Source of the DNA: Labia minor
Taxonomy: Eukaryota > Arthropoda > Insecta > Dermaptera > Spongiphoridae
Length of the DNA: 64,000 nucleotides
Reading direction: 5' to 3'
NCBI GenBank assembly: GCA_963082975.1
Contig: OY720344.1
Span: 72,382,546-72,446,545 of the forward strand
The notes beneath the pieces are model-generated. The model had not been told where the DNA came from and did not search any database. It saw nothing but the letters and a program-made list of their open reading frames with translations. The position numbers were made by a program, and so were the translations under genes. Below are positions 34,706-46,879 of this stretch, in pieces. How positions within the stretch are numbered: the first letter of the stretch is position 1; every line of letters begins with the position of its first letter.

Positions 34706-35632
34706 GTAACAACCTACATTATTTTAATTAATAAATCTATATTAAAATAATAATTTACATATATTGACCATTCATATTTTAATACATAGTTTTGAATAAA
34801 AACTTACATTTATATATTTTTATTTTCTATGTGAAAATATTTATATATCCTTTTATTTCATCAAATTATATTATTCTAATTTTCTAAATAAATTTATTTC
34901 TATTTAAGGAAATAGACATATTTTCTTTGTGGATGTTTTTAAATCTACTAAATAACCGTTACTGTGTTAACGCCCTCTACCTTTATAATGATATTATCAA
35001 ATTTCATGTTTGCTCAAACCTTTTATTTTTCAAAAACTAATTATTAATAGATAATATTATTCCTTTCATATTTCTATAACAAATAAATAAGTCAATATAA
35101 TGAAAAAACAATAGATAAAAACAAATATTCATATTAGTCATTCGATCATTATTAAATAGAAAAATTCAAATGTATCCACTTATGCTTTAAGAAACATTTA
35201 TGGTATTAAATTTTAATAAACAATATAATTTATTATTGTAATAATTTAAGATAAATGTGTAAATTGTAAAATCATTAAAAAATAAATAATTCATTTCATT
35301 CATAAATCTGTCTTTCCAATACAAAACCCTCATCCTACAAAGTAAATTCAAATATGGATCTGTACAAAGTTTAACTAATTAAAATTATATAGAAAAATCT
35401 ATAAAATTTATTTTGATCTTGATTTTCAATTATTCATTATGCTTTATAAATTTTCTTATTATGTTTTATAAATATTTTAGTAATTATTTCTTTCTAAAAC
35501 CTTTCATTAAAGTCTTTTCATTGGACATTTAAATTTTGTAAGTGTTAGAAGGTAAATTAGAATTTTAGAAATGATGGAATAAAAATAAGTTACGAAACTC
35601 TGAATCACTAATGTAGTCCGGACACCCCAATG
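34706..35632. other. AT-rich DNA, probable intron
   Basis: No exon or repeat recognised; probably intronic if the exon at 34562 is real. Confidence 0.45.
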
Positions 35633-35640
35633 CTTTAGAG

Positions 35641-35935
35641 CAGTGATTCCCAAAGTGGGCGCTGGAGCGATCCAGGGGGGAGGGGGGCGGTGATGACCCC
35701 AGGTGCATTTAGGAAAAATTACTTGTATATTACTTTTCTATTCTGAGATCAATAAATAGATACATAAATTCTATGTTTCTAATTTATACCTTTATTTATA
35801 ATATTTTGCAAATAGGTATATTTATCTTTTTGTTTAATTGTTATTAAAATTAAAAAAAGTTAATTTCCAAGGGGGCGCTGAGTAAAATTTTTTCTGGAAA
35901 AGGGGCGCTTGGCCAAATAAGTTTAGGAACCACTG
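35641..35935. mobile_element. Non-autonomous hAT element
   Basis: 295 bp. Ends are CAGTGATTCCCAAAGTGGGC and, inverted, CAGTGGTTCCTAAACTTATT. The flanking 8-mers CTTTAGAG (35633-35640) and CGTTAGAG (35936-35943) differ at one base. GC-rich GGGGGCG stretches lie just inside both ends. No transposase. It belongs to the CAGNGGTTCCCAAA type of hAT ends. Confidence 0.85.
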
Positions 35936-35974
35936 CGTTAGAGATATCTCTAATTGAATTTCAAGAGTTTAAAC

Positions 35975-36160
35975 ATGAAACCCGCTCTAGAAGGCGGCAA
36001 ATCGGCTATTTATCCGGGCGGAAAATCTGAAAGGCGGCATTTTGTTTATGAATGTAATAAATTTTACCAATACAGGGGCGCCAATTTATTCATAAGGCAC
36101 TTAAATGCTAGAGCGGGCGCTGATGAAACTTTGAGAAAAATAATAGGACCAAACAGTTAA
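35975..36160 (+). pseudogene. GC-richer fragment of unknown origin with short inverted ends
   Basis: An open frame reads MKPALEGGKSAIYPGG, then FVYECNKFYQYRGANLF and LNARAGADETLRK. CCCGCTCTAG (35981-35990) recurs inverted as CTAGAGCGGG (36108-36117). The spacing of aromatic and basic residues is loosely like a decayed FLYWCH zinc finger, but the expected Cys/His set is not complete. It may be a transposon-borne gene scrap. No acceptor or donor frames it clearly. Confidence 0.25.
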
Positions 36161-36216
36161 ATTTAAATTATAAATAATTTAGAATTTATTTATAGTTATT
36201 TGAAATTTATTATTAA

Positions 36217-36696
36217 CTAGCTGCTCAGAGCTCCTTCGTCGCTCTTCGCATCTAGAACTTAATTAAAATAATTTACTCACATAATCTTAAAAATTAATAG
36301 TATTAAATTATAGCCGTAATGTGAATGTTTTCAAAGTTTAAAAGGCCAATAAGATCAATTGAGATATTGTAAATATCAATAGATATATAAAAAGATTTTT
36401 ATCTGCACATTGCTCAGAATTTAAATTACCGCCAAATTATCGCCACCAGCGCCTCTATTGACATATTTTTGTTCTACATAATTTCCACTACCCGCCTATA
36501 ATATATTCTTTATAATTTTTTTAAAATTTTTCTAATTCAAAAATCGAAAATCGGGCTTCGAGGTCTGGTGGCCAGCCCCTTTGTGCTTCCGTGTAAAAAA
36601 TTCCAGGTCCCTGCGTGCGATAGTTTTTGCTGGAGAGCTCGGTCAGACAGACAGACAGACAAACAGACACATTACACTTGCTTTTATTATTATAGA
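36217..36696 (-). mobile_element. Short Helitron copy H6 (reverse orientation)
   Basis: The reverse complement starts TCTATAATAATAAAAGCAAG (ending at 36696, next base T) and ends GAGCTCTGAGCAGCTAG (at 36217, previous base A). A hairpin lies just before the CTAG. Inside, in reverse, is a TGTC/CAGA run (36648-36668). At about 36371-36421 there is a + strand piece of the H2/H4 5' unit. 480 bp, non-autonomous. The 5' end differs from H2/H4, so it is another subfamily. Confidence 0.65.
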
Positions 36697-37426
36697 TGTT
36701 AATTTTTTTTTTATTCATTACATTTTAAAAAAATACTTTAATTTTTTCGAAAGATTAATATTTGTCGAAGGGATATGGGTATTTAATTTGGAAATTGTTG
36801 CTTTCAGATATATATTGTTATGACTAGGTCCTTTTCTCTAGATTTCCTTACACCATGGTTGATCAATGCAATCTTAAATAAAAACAATAAAAAAATATCT
36901 ATATTCATTGTACACTCCAATGTATATACACATACAAAGCATATCGTAAGTTAGAATCAATTGACCTACCTTATTTTTAACCCATGTCACGTATTCCGAG
37001 ATAACTTTAATAAATTTCTTATTTATTATAAAAGTGATGCTTTAACAAAATAAAATTCTCTATTAATACTATATTTAATATTGAATTTAATTTAAACATT
37101 TAATTCTGCAACACATATATTTTAAATATATATTAAGTTTTCTCGATCACACTTGAGAGAGAGAGAGAAATTATGAAATTTTTATATTTTTGAATAGGAG
37201 AAATCTCAAATATTTAAAATAGTTCGAATAAAATATTATATTTTTGTTTTGTTCTTAATCTACTTTCATATAATTGACTCTAATATGTATATACTACATA
37301 AGAAAAAATAAATGGATGAATCACATAATTTTCATCCAAATTAATTTCAGAACTATAATTTTTATGTAATAATAAATACAATCAATAGTGCATCTTGTTA
37401 GTACTATATATTATTATAATCTTTTA
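36697..37426. other. AT-rich DNA
   Basis: No gene. (GA)n at 37155-37168. Confidence 0.45.
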
Positions 37427-37722
37427 CTATCTATCTATCTCTGTGGCTCCTCGGAACTCGAAAGTTCTTGGCCGCAGCAACCACATTTCTCCCAGTGTCC
37501 CTATCCTGAGCCACAACCATCCTACTTTTACCCTCTCCCATCTCTCTCGCGTACATTCCTAATTGTCCACCTGTCTTTGGACTTCCAATTGGTCTCCCCA
37601 CCAATATATTTTTCGTCATTCTTTCCTCTCCCATTCTATCCACGTGCTCTGCCCATCACAGACTTCTCGATTTTACCCTAACTATGTCTGGAGATGCATA
37701 GAGGACATGTAATTCCTCTCTT
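37427..37722 (-). pseudogene. LINE 3' end (5'-truncated non-LTR retrotransposon)
   Basis: The minus-strand frame gives MGEERMTKNILVGRPIGSPK, then MGEGKSRMVVAQDRDTGRNV and AAKNFRVPRSHR. It is followed by the GATA tail, read as CTATCTATCTATCT on +. It is the best-preserved LINE tail in the window and has no Helitron termini around it, so it is a direct LINE insertion. Confidence 0.75.
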
Positions 37723-38340
37723 TTATTACTATAAATGAAAATAAACAAATGCCATTAAATAACAGAAGTTCATCAAATAAATTTTGATATATACTCAAAC
37801 TTTATCGACTTCATAAATTAACATATTCCTTAAATTAGCAAATAGAATATATTTTTTCTTTTAATTCTTATCTAATAGACTTATTACACCAGGAAATATT
37901 ATCATTTGTTTATTTAAATTAATTTAATTTTTTAATCCCAAAAATATTGGGAAAGGTCAATTAAATGAAAACAATTATAATAAAAATTAAATTAATTATA
38001 AAACATAAACATTACTATTCAAATTGTTAATATATCCTTCAAATAAAATGTTATATCATTCATTATCTAAAAGGACCAATTTCATTAATGTTTGGGTAGA
38101 AATTAACTGGAGAAATGACAAACATAAATAAAACATCTTCCTTAAATAGTTTATTTTAAGATATAAAAAAATAATATCTTAATAAATTTTGAATGTAAAA
38201 TTTAAATTTTGCTAATAAAAAACAAATAAAAATAAAAACAAAACAAAATAAAATTTTTAAATAATTCATGATTATATTATAATATGGATCCAGCAATATT
38301 TGGAGGCTAAAAAAATGAAGAGAGGGAAGACTGGAATTTC
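37723..38340. other. AT-rich DNA
   Basis: No gene recognised. Confidence 0.45.
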
Positions 38341-38663
38341 TTGATTGTCTATTCAGAGCCGTGCCCAGGACATGCGGCTGACTCAGCTAAGACGATCGGC
38401 ACGTGTTAGCACAGCCCATCTCCTGAGCATTACGATTACGATTACCATTAGCGATACCCTTACCCTTACCAAGCCTCTAATAGGCTCATCGGCGAATGAT
38501 TGCACTTATAGACCTTCCGAGTGACCTGACTCTATCGTAAACTTCATTCTATTACTGACAATTGAACAATTGACATAGCTCATGGTCAAATACTGTTTGT
38601 TTACTCCCGTATGCCTAGTATTCATCAAATGAATTATGTTCAAGTTGAAACTTTGAATGGTAT
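38341..38663. promoter_or_regulatory. CpG-containing block, possible promoter/5' UTR
   Basis: This block is much richer in G, C and CpG than its surroundings, beginning with CAGAGCCGTGCCCAGGACAT. It includes a short repeat of ATTACG/CCCTTA-like units. A frame after a good-looking acceptor (TCTATTCAG) stays open for 53 codons but is unremarkable in content. It lies directly before the candidate first exon at 38664, which fits a promoter and leader. Alternatively it is a small transposon. Confidence 0.3.
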
Positions 38664-38729
38664 ATGATGCTTAAATATCGAAGAACTCGCCCTCCTAGTG
38701 GAAGTCTTCCTGTAATTAATCGACTTTGG
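38664..38729 (+). CDS. Candidate first coding exon (alternative start)
   Basis: 22 codons, MMLKYRRTRPPSGSLPVINR-LW, ending TGG before a consensus donor GTAAGC in phase 0. It follows a CpG-containing block. Like the exons at 34562, 47054 and 60749, it ends in phase 0 and has no visible partner exon. Short, so chance is not excluded. Confidence 0.3.
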
Positions 38730-40046
38730 GTAAGCCTTGTTTCACTTAATCTCTTCAACAAAAATTACTTTTTGTTTAATATTTTAATAATATATATAAT
38801 TTTGAAATTTACCTCTCAATTATAACTAAATATTATTAAAATATAATATTTATATAAGATTTTTAACAAATCTATAATAACAATAAATTCAACATTATTT
38901 GAAATTAAATTATTCATTGTTATATTTAAATATTTAAAATGTAATCAATATTAAAAAACAAAAATTGCTATTTAGTTATTTTTTAAATTATATTTAAAAA
39001 TTTTACGAATTAATTAAAAATATCTATAAAAATTACAAGAATAATTTAATTTTAATTTTATTCACTGATATTTATTTAAAACTAAATTATTGATTGTTAT
39101 ATTTAAAATGTAATCAATATTAAAAAACAAAAATTGCTATTTAGTTATTTTATAAAATTATATTTAAAAATTTTACAAATTAATTAAAAAATCTATAAAA
39201 ATTAGAATTTTACAATATATTAGAATAATTTAATTTTAATTTTATTCACAAATATTTATTTATTTAATAAATATCAAATGTCTAAGAGATATATATAACT
39301 ATGATTCTACATCTAATTATCTATTCACAACACATCATCATTTGAAATTATATATAATTCTCCTGGAACGAATATGTATATAATTTAGACCAGACTTAGA
39401 AAGCAATGAAAACTTTTTTTTACTTATAATTATTATTACTTTTTTGTCAAATTTGAATATTTTTTATGATTAATTCATATTCACTTCAAACTAAAAAAAA
39501 ACTGTAATCCCTTATTTAATTATGTAGAACTGTTAATAAGAACGTGCATAAATATATGCCGTTAAGTTGAAATTCTAAATTAGAATTGAGCTTCCTTTAT
39601 TTATTCTTTTTAAATTAGTCTATTGATGTCGAATTATAAATACTCAAATGAGGGTAATTCAATAGATTAAAGTTTATTCATAAAATAATAAAATACCGAG
39701 TAAAATGAAAAGAGTATTGTAATCAATGAATGAAAATTATAAGGTGGATGTTGGATTGATAAATAATTTATATTGTAATTTTTTCATATGATTTGTTGAA
39801 TATACTTTTTTTCCTTTAGACTATTTAATTTTCATTACAAATAATTTTGGTGAATTAAACAAAATTCTATTTGTAAATAAAAATAATAAATTAAATAAAA
39901 ATTCAAGTAAGCTTATTAGTTTTTTTTTTATAATTTTCATCTTCCAAATTTTAACTTATTTCAATATACATACATGCTAGAAATAGATTAATAGGGCATT
40001 AATATATAAAGAGATACCGAATTCCCATAGTCAGTATAATAAAGTA
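38730..40046. other. AT-rich DNA with a tandem duplication
   Basis: No gene. A ~170-bp tandem duplication lies at 38902-39255. Confidence 0.5.
38902..39255. repeat. Tandem duplication, ~170-bp unit, two copies
   Basis: AATCAATATTAAAAAACAAA starts at 38943 and again about 169 bases later. The flanking 150 bases on each side match apart from scattered changes and small indels. Confidence 0.75.
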
Positions 40047-40640
40047 CCAGCTGGTCAGAGCGCCTTCGGCGCTCTTCACAGCTGGACGGGGGCTCCGCCC
40101 CCTGTACCCCCGAGTGGTACATCGTATTTGGTTAAAAGTAGTAAAAGGTTTTCATCCATTTTGTTTCAATCAGTATATTACATAAAACATTCATTTCTTT
40201 TTGTGTTCTTATTTAAAATATATTTTAATTTAATCAGTAAATTAATTATATATATTATTATTGTATATGTTATATCTATCTATTTATATAGCTCAAAGAT
40301 AGTCGAAAGTTCTTGGCCACATTTCTCCAAATGTCCCTATCCTGAGCCCTTGTCCTATCTCTCTTACGTCCCTTCCTATGCGTCCATGGTCTTGATTCCC
40401 TTTGATAATAATTTTGATGAGATAAGATTCTTTACTGCATTCCCGATTGATACCGCGATTTAAATTGTATATTAAGATTTTGTATGTTAATACTGTTCCT
40501 CTTTGTCACTAAATATTTTTTCTTATCACTATTAATTTCAAACCTCCATTAATTTTTCCTCGCTATCTGTAATTGCAATTGCCGAATCTCTTATAATTTT
40601 AAGACGTCTGCTTAGCCTAACTTTTCAATTATTTTGTTTA
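40047..40640 (-). mobile_element. Helitron copy H7 (reverse), with LINE fragment
   Basis: The left edge is the reverse complement of a Helitron 3' end. GAGCGCCGAAGGCGCTCTGA is followed by CCAGCTGG where other copies have GCAGCTAG, so the terminal CTAG has become CTGG. Next come the shared 3' unit (to about 40260), a GATA run, and a decayed LINE RT fragment. The 5' end was not located. Confidence 0.65.
40275..40640 (-). pseudogene. LINE RT fragment within H7
   Basis: Reading on the - strand, it contains the region of the YADD motif with GCA (Ala) kept but the rest damaged. It continues with DSAIAITDSEEKLMEV and jumps by deletion to the terminal AQDRDIWRN type tail. The order matches H5. Confidence 0.6.
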
Positions 40641-41130
40641 ATTGCATTTCGAGTGATTTTTTCCCAATTTGTGTAATCACATACTCACAACATGCAACAT
40701 ATAATTGGTCAAAGAATATGTATATAATATTTATAATTTTTATGTTTTATTTATATTTATAATTTAATTTTGTTTTTGTTTTCTTTTAATAAATAATTCT
40801 AATATTAAAAATGCGTACAGGACGTCTAAAAAATCATATTTTAATATTTTTATATAATCAAGAAATCATTTTTCACTCATTTTCAATTGGCGTTTTGATA
40901 TACAAAATTAAAGATTATATAAATAAGTAATTTTAATTTTGATCTCATAATTGGATTTCCTTTTTCATGTAAGTATATAATTAAGAGTGGAATTAGAATA
41001 TAATCAATAGCTAATATATAATATTAAAAATATATTTACGGATTCGTTCTATAATAAATTGATGATGTCATTTAATTCTCCTACTATGTATCGAATCGAA
41101 TATAAAGATAAATCTTCTTTTAAACGTTGT
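40641..41130. other. AT-rich DNA
   Basis: Bases 40915-40965 (AATTTTGATCTCATAATTGG) match 2365-2410 inside H1 in the same orientation. Otherwise nothing. Confidence 0.4.
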
Positions 41131-41310
41131 GTGAAACAATTTCAAATAATTTAAATGTAAAACTATTAATGAAATTAAAAAATCAAATATATGAATATAA
41201 TATAAATATTTTTAATTTTATTTTAAGAATAGATATATATATCTCACAGGCGGTGGTTGTGACGTCATCCAGATATTATAAATTTAAATTAAGAAGAACT
41301 AATAAAGTTT
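41131..41310 (-). repeat. Interspersed repeat family B, copy B5 (decayed)
   Basis: Matches the AT-rich left half of B2: GAAACAATTTCAAATAATTT, then GGTTGTGACGTCATCCAG. TGACGTCA at 41260-41267 is intact although its surroundings are strongly mutated. Confidence 0.6.
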
Positions 41311-43088
41311 CGTGAGATGTGATCAATAAAACTCAATTTTTCTTTATAAATACTATCTCTGTTGTGAATTTCAAAAAAATCGTTAGAGCGGTTTTTGAGA
41401 ACAATGAAACAAAGAAACAAACAATTTTTACTCGTATAAGAAGATAAGATAAATATACAATAATATAAAAAAAAAACTTTTTCAACGCATTCATTATTTA
41501 ACATTATTAATTAAATCTTATATTTTATTATAAAATAAATTGTTAACGAAAAATATAAAATAAAATATATATTTTTACATTCCATGTCAAGAATATTATA
41601 TATATATATATATATAAATTTATCCGTCTGATAAAAATTGCTATAAATTTTATATCGTGATATATATTTATTATAAATTTATTATTTGTTTATTATCAGA
41701 TACGAATTATTCAATTCAGGTGTGACTATAATAAAAATAATAGTTAATTTTTTTTCAATATATACCAATATTTAAACTATATCGGAAATTGAATATGAAT
41801 ATTGGAAAAAACAAAGTTTTGGCTTTCTTTAGTTTATAATAGAATTAAAATCATTAACTGACAAAATAAATTCCTATTGAATAGATCTCATTTTGTTTTT
41901 CTTTTAAGAGCACTATTATATATCTTTAAAGGAAATGTAAATGTACGCAACGGGGATTTTTAGATTATTACCTTTTTTTTGATAAAATAGTAAAGATATT
42001 TGTTTGTTCTATATTGAGAATACTAATTTACGGTATTTTTAATACTTCCGTCGCGAGTATATTTTGTCTACTAACTAAATATACAGATTTTTGTATTTTT
42101 AGACTTATTTTTAAGGTTACTTATAATCATAAAAACTTGTCCGAATATTGAATAGATATTTATTTATTTTTTTAATATATAAAATTTTTTTCATTTTATT
42201 ATATATATTAATATAATTTAAAATTTATAATTAATAAACAATATGTAGGTCTTCCTGCCGGAGTAGAATGATCAAACAACGAGTATAAATAATTAAGATT
42301 ATTAATTTTAATTACAAAATGATTGATATGAAAAATTAATGATATTTCAATTTTGCAGATCATTAGGTATTATTATTTATTAAGATATTAATTTCATTAT
42401 TTATTTTTGAAATTTCAATAAATTATTGATTAATGAAGGTATTAAAGTTGATAAAGAATATTATGTATATCATAGTATCTGAGGTTATTGTATTTTTCCC
42501 ATTTACAGAGCTATCGAACATTTTTCAAAACATTTTTGCATTTTTTTTTTTAAAATATACTCGAGTTACAATTTAATTATAAATAATCTTTATTCACATA
42601 TTAATTCATGTATCATGTGCTTATGACATTTCTCATATAAATAAAGACTTAGGAATATAATAGATTTGTTATTTTTAAGTACAACTCTTTATTTATGGAG
42701 GGAAATCCTTTCGTTTTAGATTCGTGGTTTACCCTCCCAATCTATCTAATATTCTTGGAAATACAAAGGAAATGTCTAATTTAAGATCCACTAGAAATAT
42801 CCAATAATCCCTTTTAGAGTAATACTCTATGTCTTATGTCAAATTTTGGTATTTAAAATCGGTTATTTACCTTTTTTCTATAGGATATCATTAATTGCTA
42901 AAATATTATTAATTTACAATTTATAATATATATGTATATATATACAAATATTACATAAGAAAAATAATTTAAAAATTACTTCATGCGGTTAAGAACCGGT
43001 TCTTCCATACGAATTTAATTTGTTCACGGTTAAAATCTCCTGATATAAGCTTCGAACAAAGCTTAAACTTGGATGGATTTTTTAAGTA
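41311..43088. other. AT-rich DNA
   Basis: No gene recognised. TA microsatellite at 41596-41617. Confidence 0.5.
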
Positions 43089-43854
43089 CGAGGTGTGTTC
43101 GAAAAGTAAGGTGACTTTGTATTTTTAAGAAAAAATATTTATTTATTTATCAATATTTATGTTGTCCCCTTCAAAGTAATCCACCTCAGATACAATACAC
43201 TTATGCCAACGGTTTTTCCAATCCTCAAAGCACTTCTCATAAGCACTTTTCGGTATAGCCTTGAGCTCTTCCAGTGATGCAGACTTTATCTCCTCAATCG
43301 TTGCAAATCTCCTCCATTTCTTTAGTTTTGGGAACAAGAAAAAGTCGCATGGGGAAAATCCGGTGAATATGGTGGCTGAGGCATGATTGTGGTGTTGTTT
43401 TGGACCAAAAAACTCTTACAAGCAAAGATGAGTGAGCAGGGGCATTATCGTGATGCAAAAGCCATGAATTGTTTTTCCACAATTCTGGACGTTTTCTTCG
43501 TATTGCTTCTCGCAAACGGCGCATAACTTCAAGATAATACTGTTTATAACTTCAAGATAATACTCCATGGTAATCGAAGAAAACAGTGAACAAAAGCGTC
43601 CAGAGCGAGGCTCGTCATTGGCATCTTCCCGACCATCTTGGAAGAGTTTGTACCACTTGTAAACATTTTTTTTACTCAGAACAGTTTCACCGTATGCCAC
43701 TGTCAACATTTCAAGTGCTTCGGAGCATTTTATTTTATTTTTTACATACAATTTGATGCAAATCCTTTGATCTATATTTTTCGATATCAAAAAATCGCCG
43801 ACCACGCAAAACACATAAATCTGAAAAGTCACCTTACTTTTCGAACACACCTCG
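43089..43854 (-). mobile_element. mariner element, internally deleted
   Basis: Perfect terminal inverted repeats of about 30 bases (beginning CGAGGTGTGTTCGAAAAGTA) are flanked by TA on both sides (43087-43088 and 43855-43856). At 766 bp it is well below the ~1.3 kb of complete mariners. The transposase is on the - strand and broken (see the pseudogene entry). With intact ends it could still be moved by a transposase supplied from elsewhere. Confidence 0.93.
43143..43815 (-). pseudogene. mariner transposase remnant
   Basis: The N-terminal part holds the mariner helix-turn-helix region: DQRICIKLYVKNKIKCSEAL, then KNVYKWYKLFQDGREDANDE and PRSGR. The frame then jumps to EYYLEV, so the segment with the first catalytic Asp is deleted. 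Further on come MRRLREAIRRKRPELWKNN, LLHHDNAPAHSSLLVR (with the second catalytic Asp in HHDNAPAH), FFLFPKLKK-like sequence and FATIEEIKSASLEELKAIPK to the stop. A 23-base tandem duplication (around 43524-43564) and further frameshifts break the second half. Confidence 0.92.
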
Positions 43855-43899
43855 TATATCAATTTTCTCATAAAAAATATTAGTCTCTTTCATGGATTG

Positions 43900-44080
43900 C
43901 AGTGGCGCAACTAGGGGGGTTTGGGGGTTAACCCCCCCCCCCCCAGGAGAGAAAATAAATTAAAATTGCTGTATATTATGTACTATATTTCAAATAGAAA
44001 AGAAAAAATATAATCCTTTTTATTTGAAAAAAAAATTCTTAAAGTATAACTTAGTGTATAATAAATAAGTTTATTTTATT
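43900..44080. mobile_element. hAT element, left part only
   Basis: Starts CAGTGGCGCAACTAGGGGGG and matches 19624-19803 plus 20005-20050, without the nested hAT. Its right end is missing; the sequence passes directly into repeat B3. Confidence 0.75.
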
Positions 44081-44087
44081 TTAAAAT

Positions 44088-44534
44088 AAGTTGACCTGTG
44101 GCCAGGTCCGAACCGACCGACGGTTTGAAGTAAATTAATTTCCAGCTACAGAAACAATTTCAAATAATTTTAATAGATCTATTAATGCAATAAAAAACAG
44201 ATATGGATACATAAATAATAAATATAAACATTTTTAATTTTATTTTATTTATAATATATATGTAAGACCAGGCTGTGACGTCATGAATGGCTAGATGATG
44301 TCATATAATTTTAAATTAAGAAAAAACTAAAAAGATGCTTTTTCTCGAGGATAGAACCAATACAAAGTGCATGATTCGTGGTAATATGTAAAAAATCTCC
44401 TCATGTGAAATTTGGTGTGAAAATAACCCTTCCCTTCCTATCGTCGATCGCTAATACTACCACTTCCGGTTTCCGGATTTGCATCAAAAGTTGATCAATT
44501 CATCCTACTGATGCATTAAGTAAATATACCAAGT
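44088..44534 (-). repeat. Interspersed repeat family B, copy B3
   Basis: Matches the left two thirds of B2 from AAGTTGACCTGTGGCCAGG to GCATTAAGTAAATATACCAA, then stops. TGACGTCA is at 44276-44283. It directly follows the truncated hAT. Confidence 0.75.
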
Positions 44535-44989
44535 TGTAGTTAAACAAAAATACTTGCTAATTAATTTCATATACGCGCATTTTCTCTCAAAAAATTAAAT
44601 TATATTTTCATTCAATTTTTAGTTGAAAAATAAAAGTATGTTTAACATAATACTAAATTATATTCATATTTTCCAAAGAATAATAATAATAATAAAAAAA
44701 CACACACACACATTTATTTGACTAATTAAAATTTTCCAATTCTTTACATTTTTAATACATACATATCTATATTTAATTATAAGTGAAAGTAAAAAAATTG
44801 ATATATTCTAAATTTCTTGTAATAATGTCTTTCTTGTCAAATAATTCCTATTCTTAATTGATTAATATTTCACTTTCTTTAGAAATCAATTTATTATATA
44901 TATATTTATTTATTTATTTAATTAGAACTTCCGAGAAACTGAACTTTTCATAAGATTGACCTTCTATCCGTTATCCATTTAAAAAATGA
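44535..44989. other. AT-rich DNA
   Basis: No gene; (CA)n at 44699-44713. Confidence 0.45.
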
Positions 44990-45140
44990 CATCTGCATAC
45001 AGAAATGGAAGGAATATTTCCATACAGGCGACTGGATCAGGCAATCAGTCCTCTCCCGCTTTCGCTGTGTATCCGGCAATCCAAACCCTACAGACAGTCA
45101 TCACTTTTACTTGATACCTCTGCAGAGTGTGCTTAGATAA
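44990..45140 (+). other. GC-richer block with a short ORF, possible exon
   Basis: A short frame starts MTSAYRNGRNISIQATGSGN and continues to QTVITFT before a stop, in a patch much less AT-rich than its neighbours. No strong donor follows. It may be a UTR exon or chance. Recorded because similar blocks recur at 38.3, 46.9 and 60.4 kb. Confidence 0.2.
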
Positions 45141-46879
45141 TAAATCTTGTCAACTTTCTTCCTATCTTTATTTACATAGATTAAATAAGAAATAAATTTT
45201 TTTATGTTCTGTACATAGATAATTTTATATTAGTTAATTCTTAATTATATGAACATTAAATATTACATAAACAAATATAGGGGAGGTGAAAACCTATGCA
45301 CCTTTTCTAAGCCTTTCTTAAAATTTTAAAAAAATTATTTTTTCTCTGAAAGGAAATTTTATTTTTAAAATATTTTATAAATTTGTACTCTATAATATAT
45401 AAATAAATTAAAAATAAATAATTCATCTTACCACCCATCAAAAACGAATCCCATAAACTCGTCCATTTTAAAAGTATTAAAATAGCTTTTTATAGTTATT
45501 AATACTATTAATTTTATAAAAGTTAATATTATAATTTTAAAATTAATATTAACATTATATAAATAAAAATAACCAGTAAATAAATTTATATTAAACAAAA
45601 TTATAAGCATTAGCATTGTTAAATTAATATTATTTATTATTCGTCAAAAAGAGTAATCCATTTTTGAATATTTAAAATATGCATTAGAATATAGAATAGA
45701 ACATTTAATTAATTTGTTCTATTTTTATGCAATTTATTTAAATTAAGGGAAGATTTGAAAATAATTTAAGTAAGTAATATTTGTGTGTATTTCTAAAATA
45801 CAATAATTTTTCTATTCTCAGATAAAAGTCTTACTTTATATATATATATTATTTTTAAATTGCAAAATAATAACCTAAACAATGACATTTCAAACAAAAT
45901 ATATATTCAAAGAGTGTGAATTCACTATAAACCATAATTATGTCTCTTACATAATATTATAAACACAAAAAAAAAATGATTTAAATAAAAGAATACATAT
46001 ACCACTTCCTATTTAAATTCACAAGCATCATGAATAAGCCTGCCTTTGTCATTTTATTATTCTGTTTTAGTAAGACAAATCTCTTTTGATTCAATGTGTG
46101 TGATTACTTAAGATTTAATAAAATAATTAAAGTAGATTTTAAAAATTGAATAGTATCATTTGTTTAATAGATTGAGTACATAAATAAATAAAAATTACAA
46201 ATTAAAAGTGAAAATCTAGACTAATATATTAATAAATTAATGTTTTGTTGACTATCAAGGTATACTAATTTCATACTAATTTTAACTATGCATAAATTAA
46301 TTCAAAATTAATTAGTATTATAATTTTGAATTTATAACTGTTATAATCAATAACTACATAGATAACTTTTATTCTCTCTTTACTTATTAAATTGTTTTTT
46401 AAAATTCAAATTAGTTAAATATGTAAATCAAAAGTATTAAGTAAATAAATTAATAATTTATTTATTTTTTTAAGATTAATATTAACTTTAATACAGCAAG
46501 ATGATATAAATCGAATAGATATTTATTTAAATTAATTAGTCTTTATTTTTTAAGACCAAACTTTTTTTTAAAATAAAAAATTGAAAAAACTAACTAAATA
46601 ACTATACATTTTTTCTAATCTCCATAATTACTACATCTACATCTTTCATGATATATGTAAGTGTAAATAATTAAAAAACAATTTACAAATAATCTAATTC
46701 ATGTAATTTATATAAAAATTATGTATATATACTCACTTATTGGTGAATGATGTTTCAAATAAATAGAACATTCAAATTTTCTTTTAAATTAAAAATAATT
46801 ATTGAAATTGTTTTTGATTTGACATTAATGCTAGTTTATTATGGATGTTAGATTGATTTGAAATTATCAAATATACTTC
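45141..46879. other. AT-rich DNA
   Basis: No gene or repeat recognised. Confidence 0.5.

Noticed and set aside
37388..37681. 97-codon + strand frame
   Set aside because: It is antisense to the LINE tail with MVVAQDRDTGRNV on the - strand.
38341..38460. Possible tRNA or snRNA gene in the GC-rich block
   Set aside because: No cloverleaf, A/B boxes or snRNA core could be assembled; the block is better left as a possible promoter or element.
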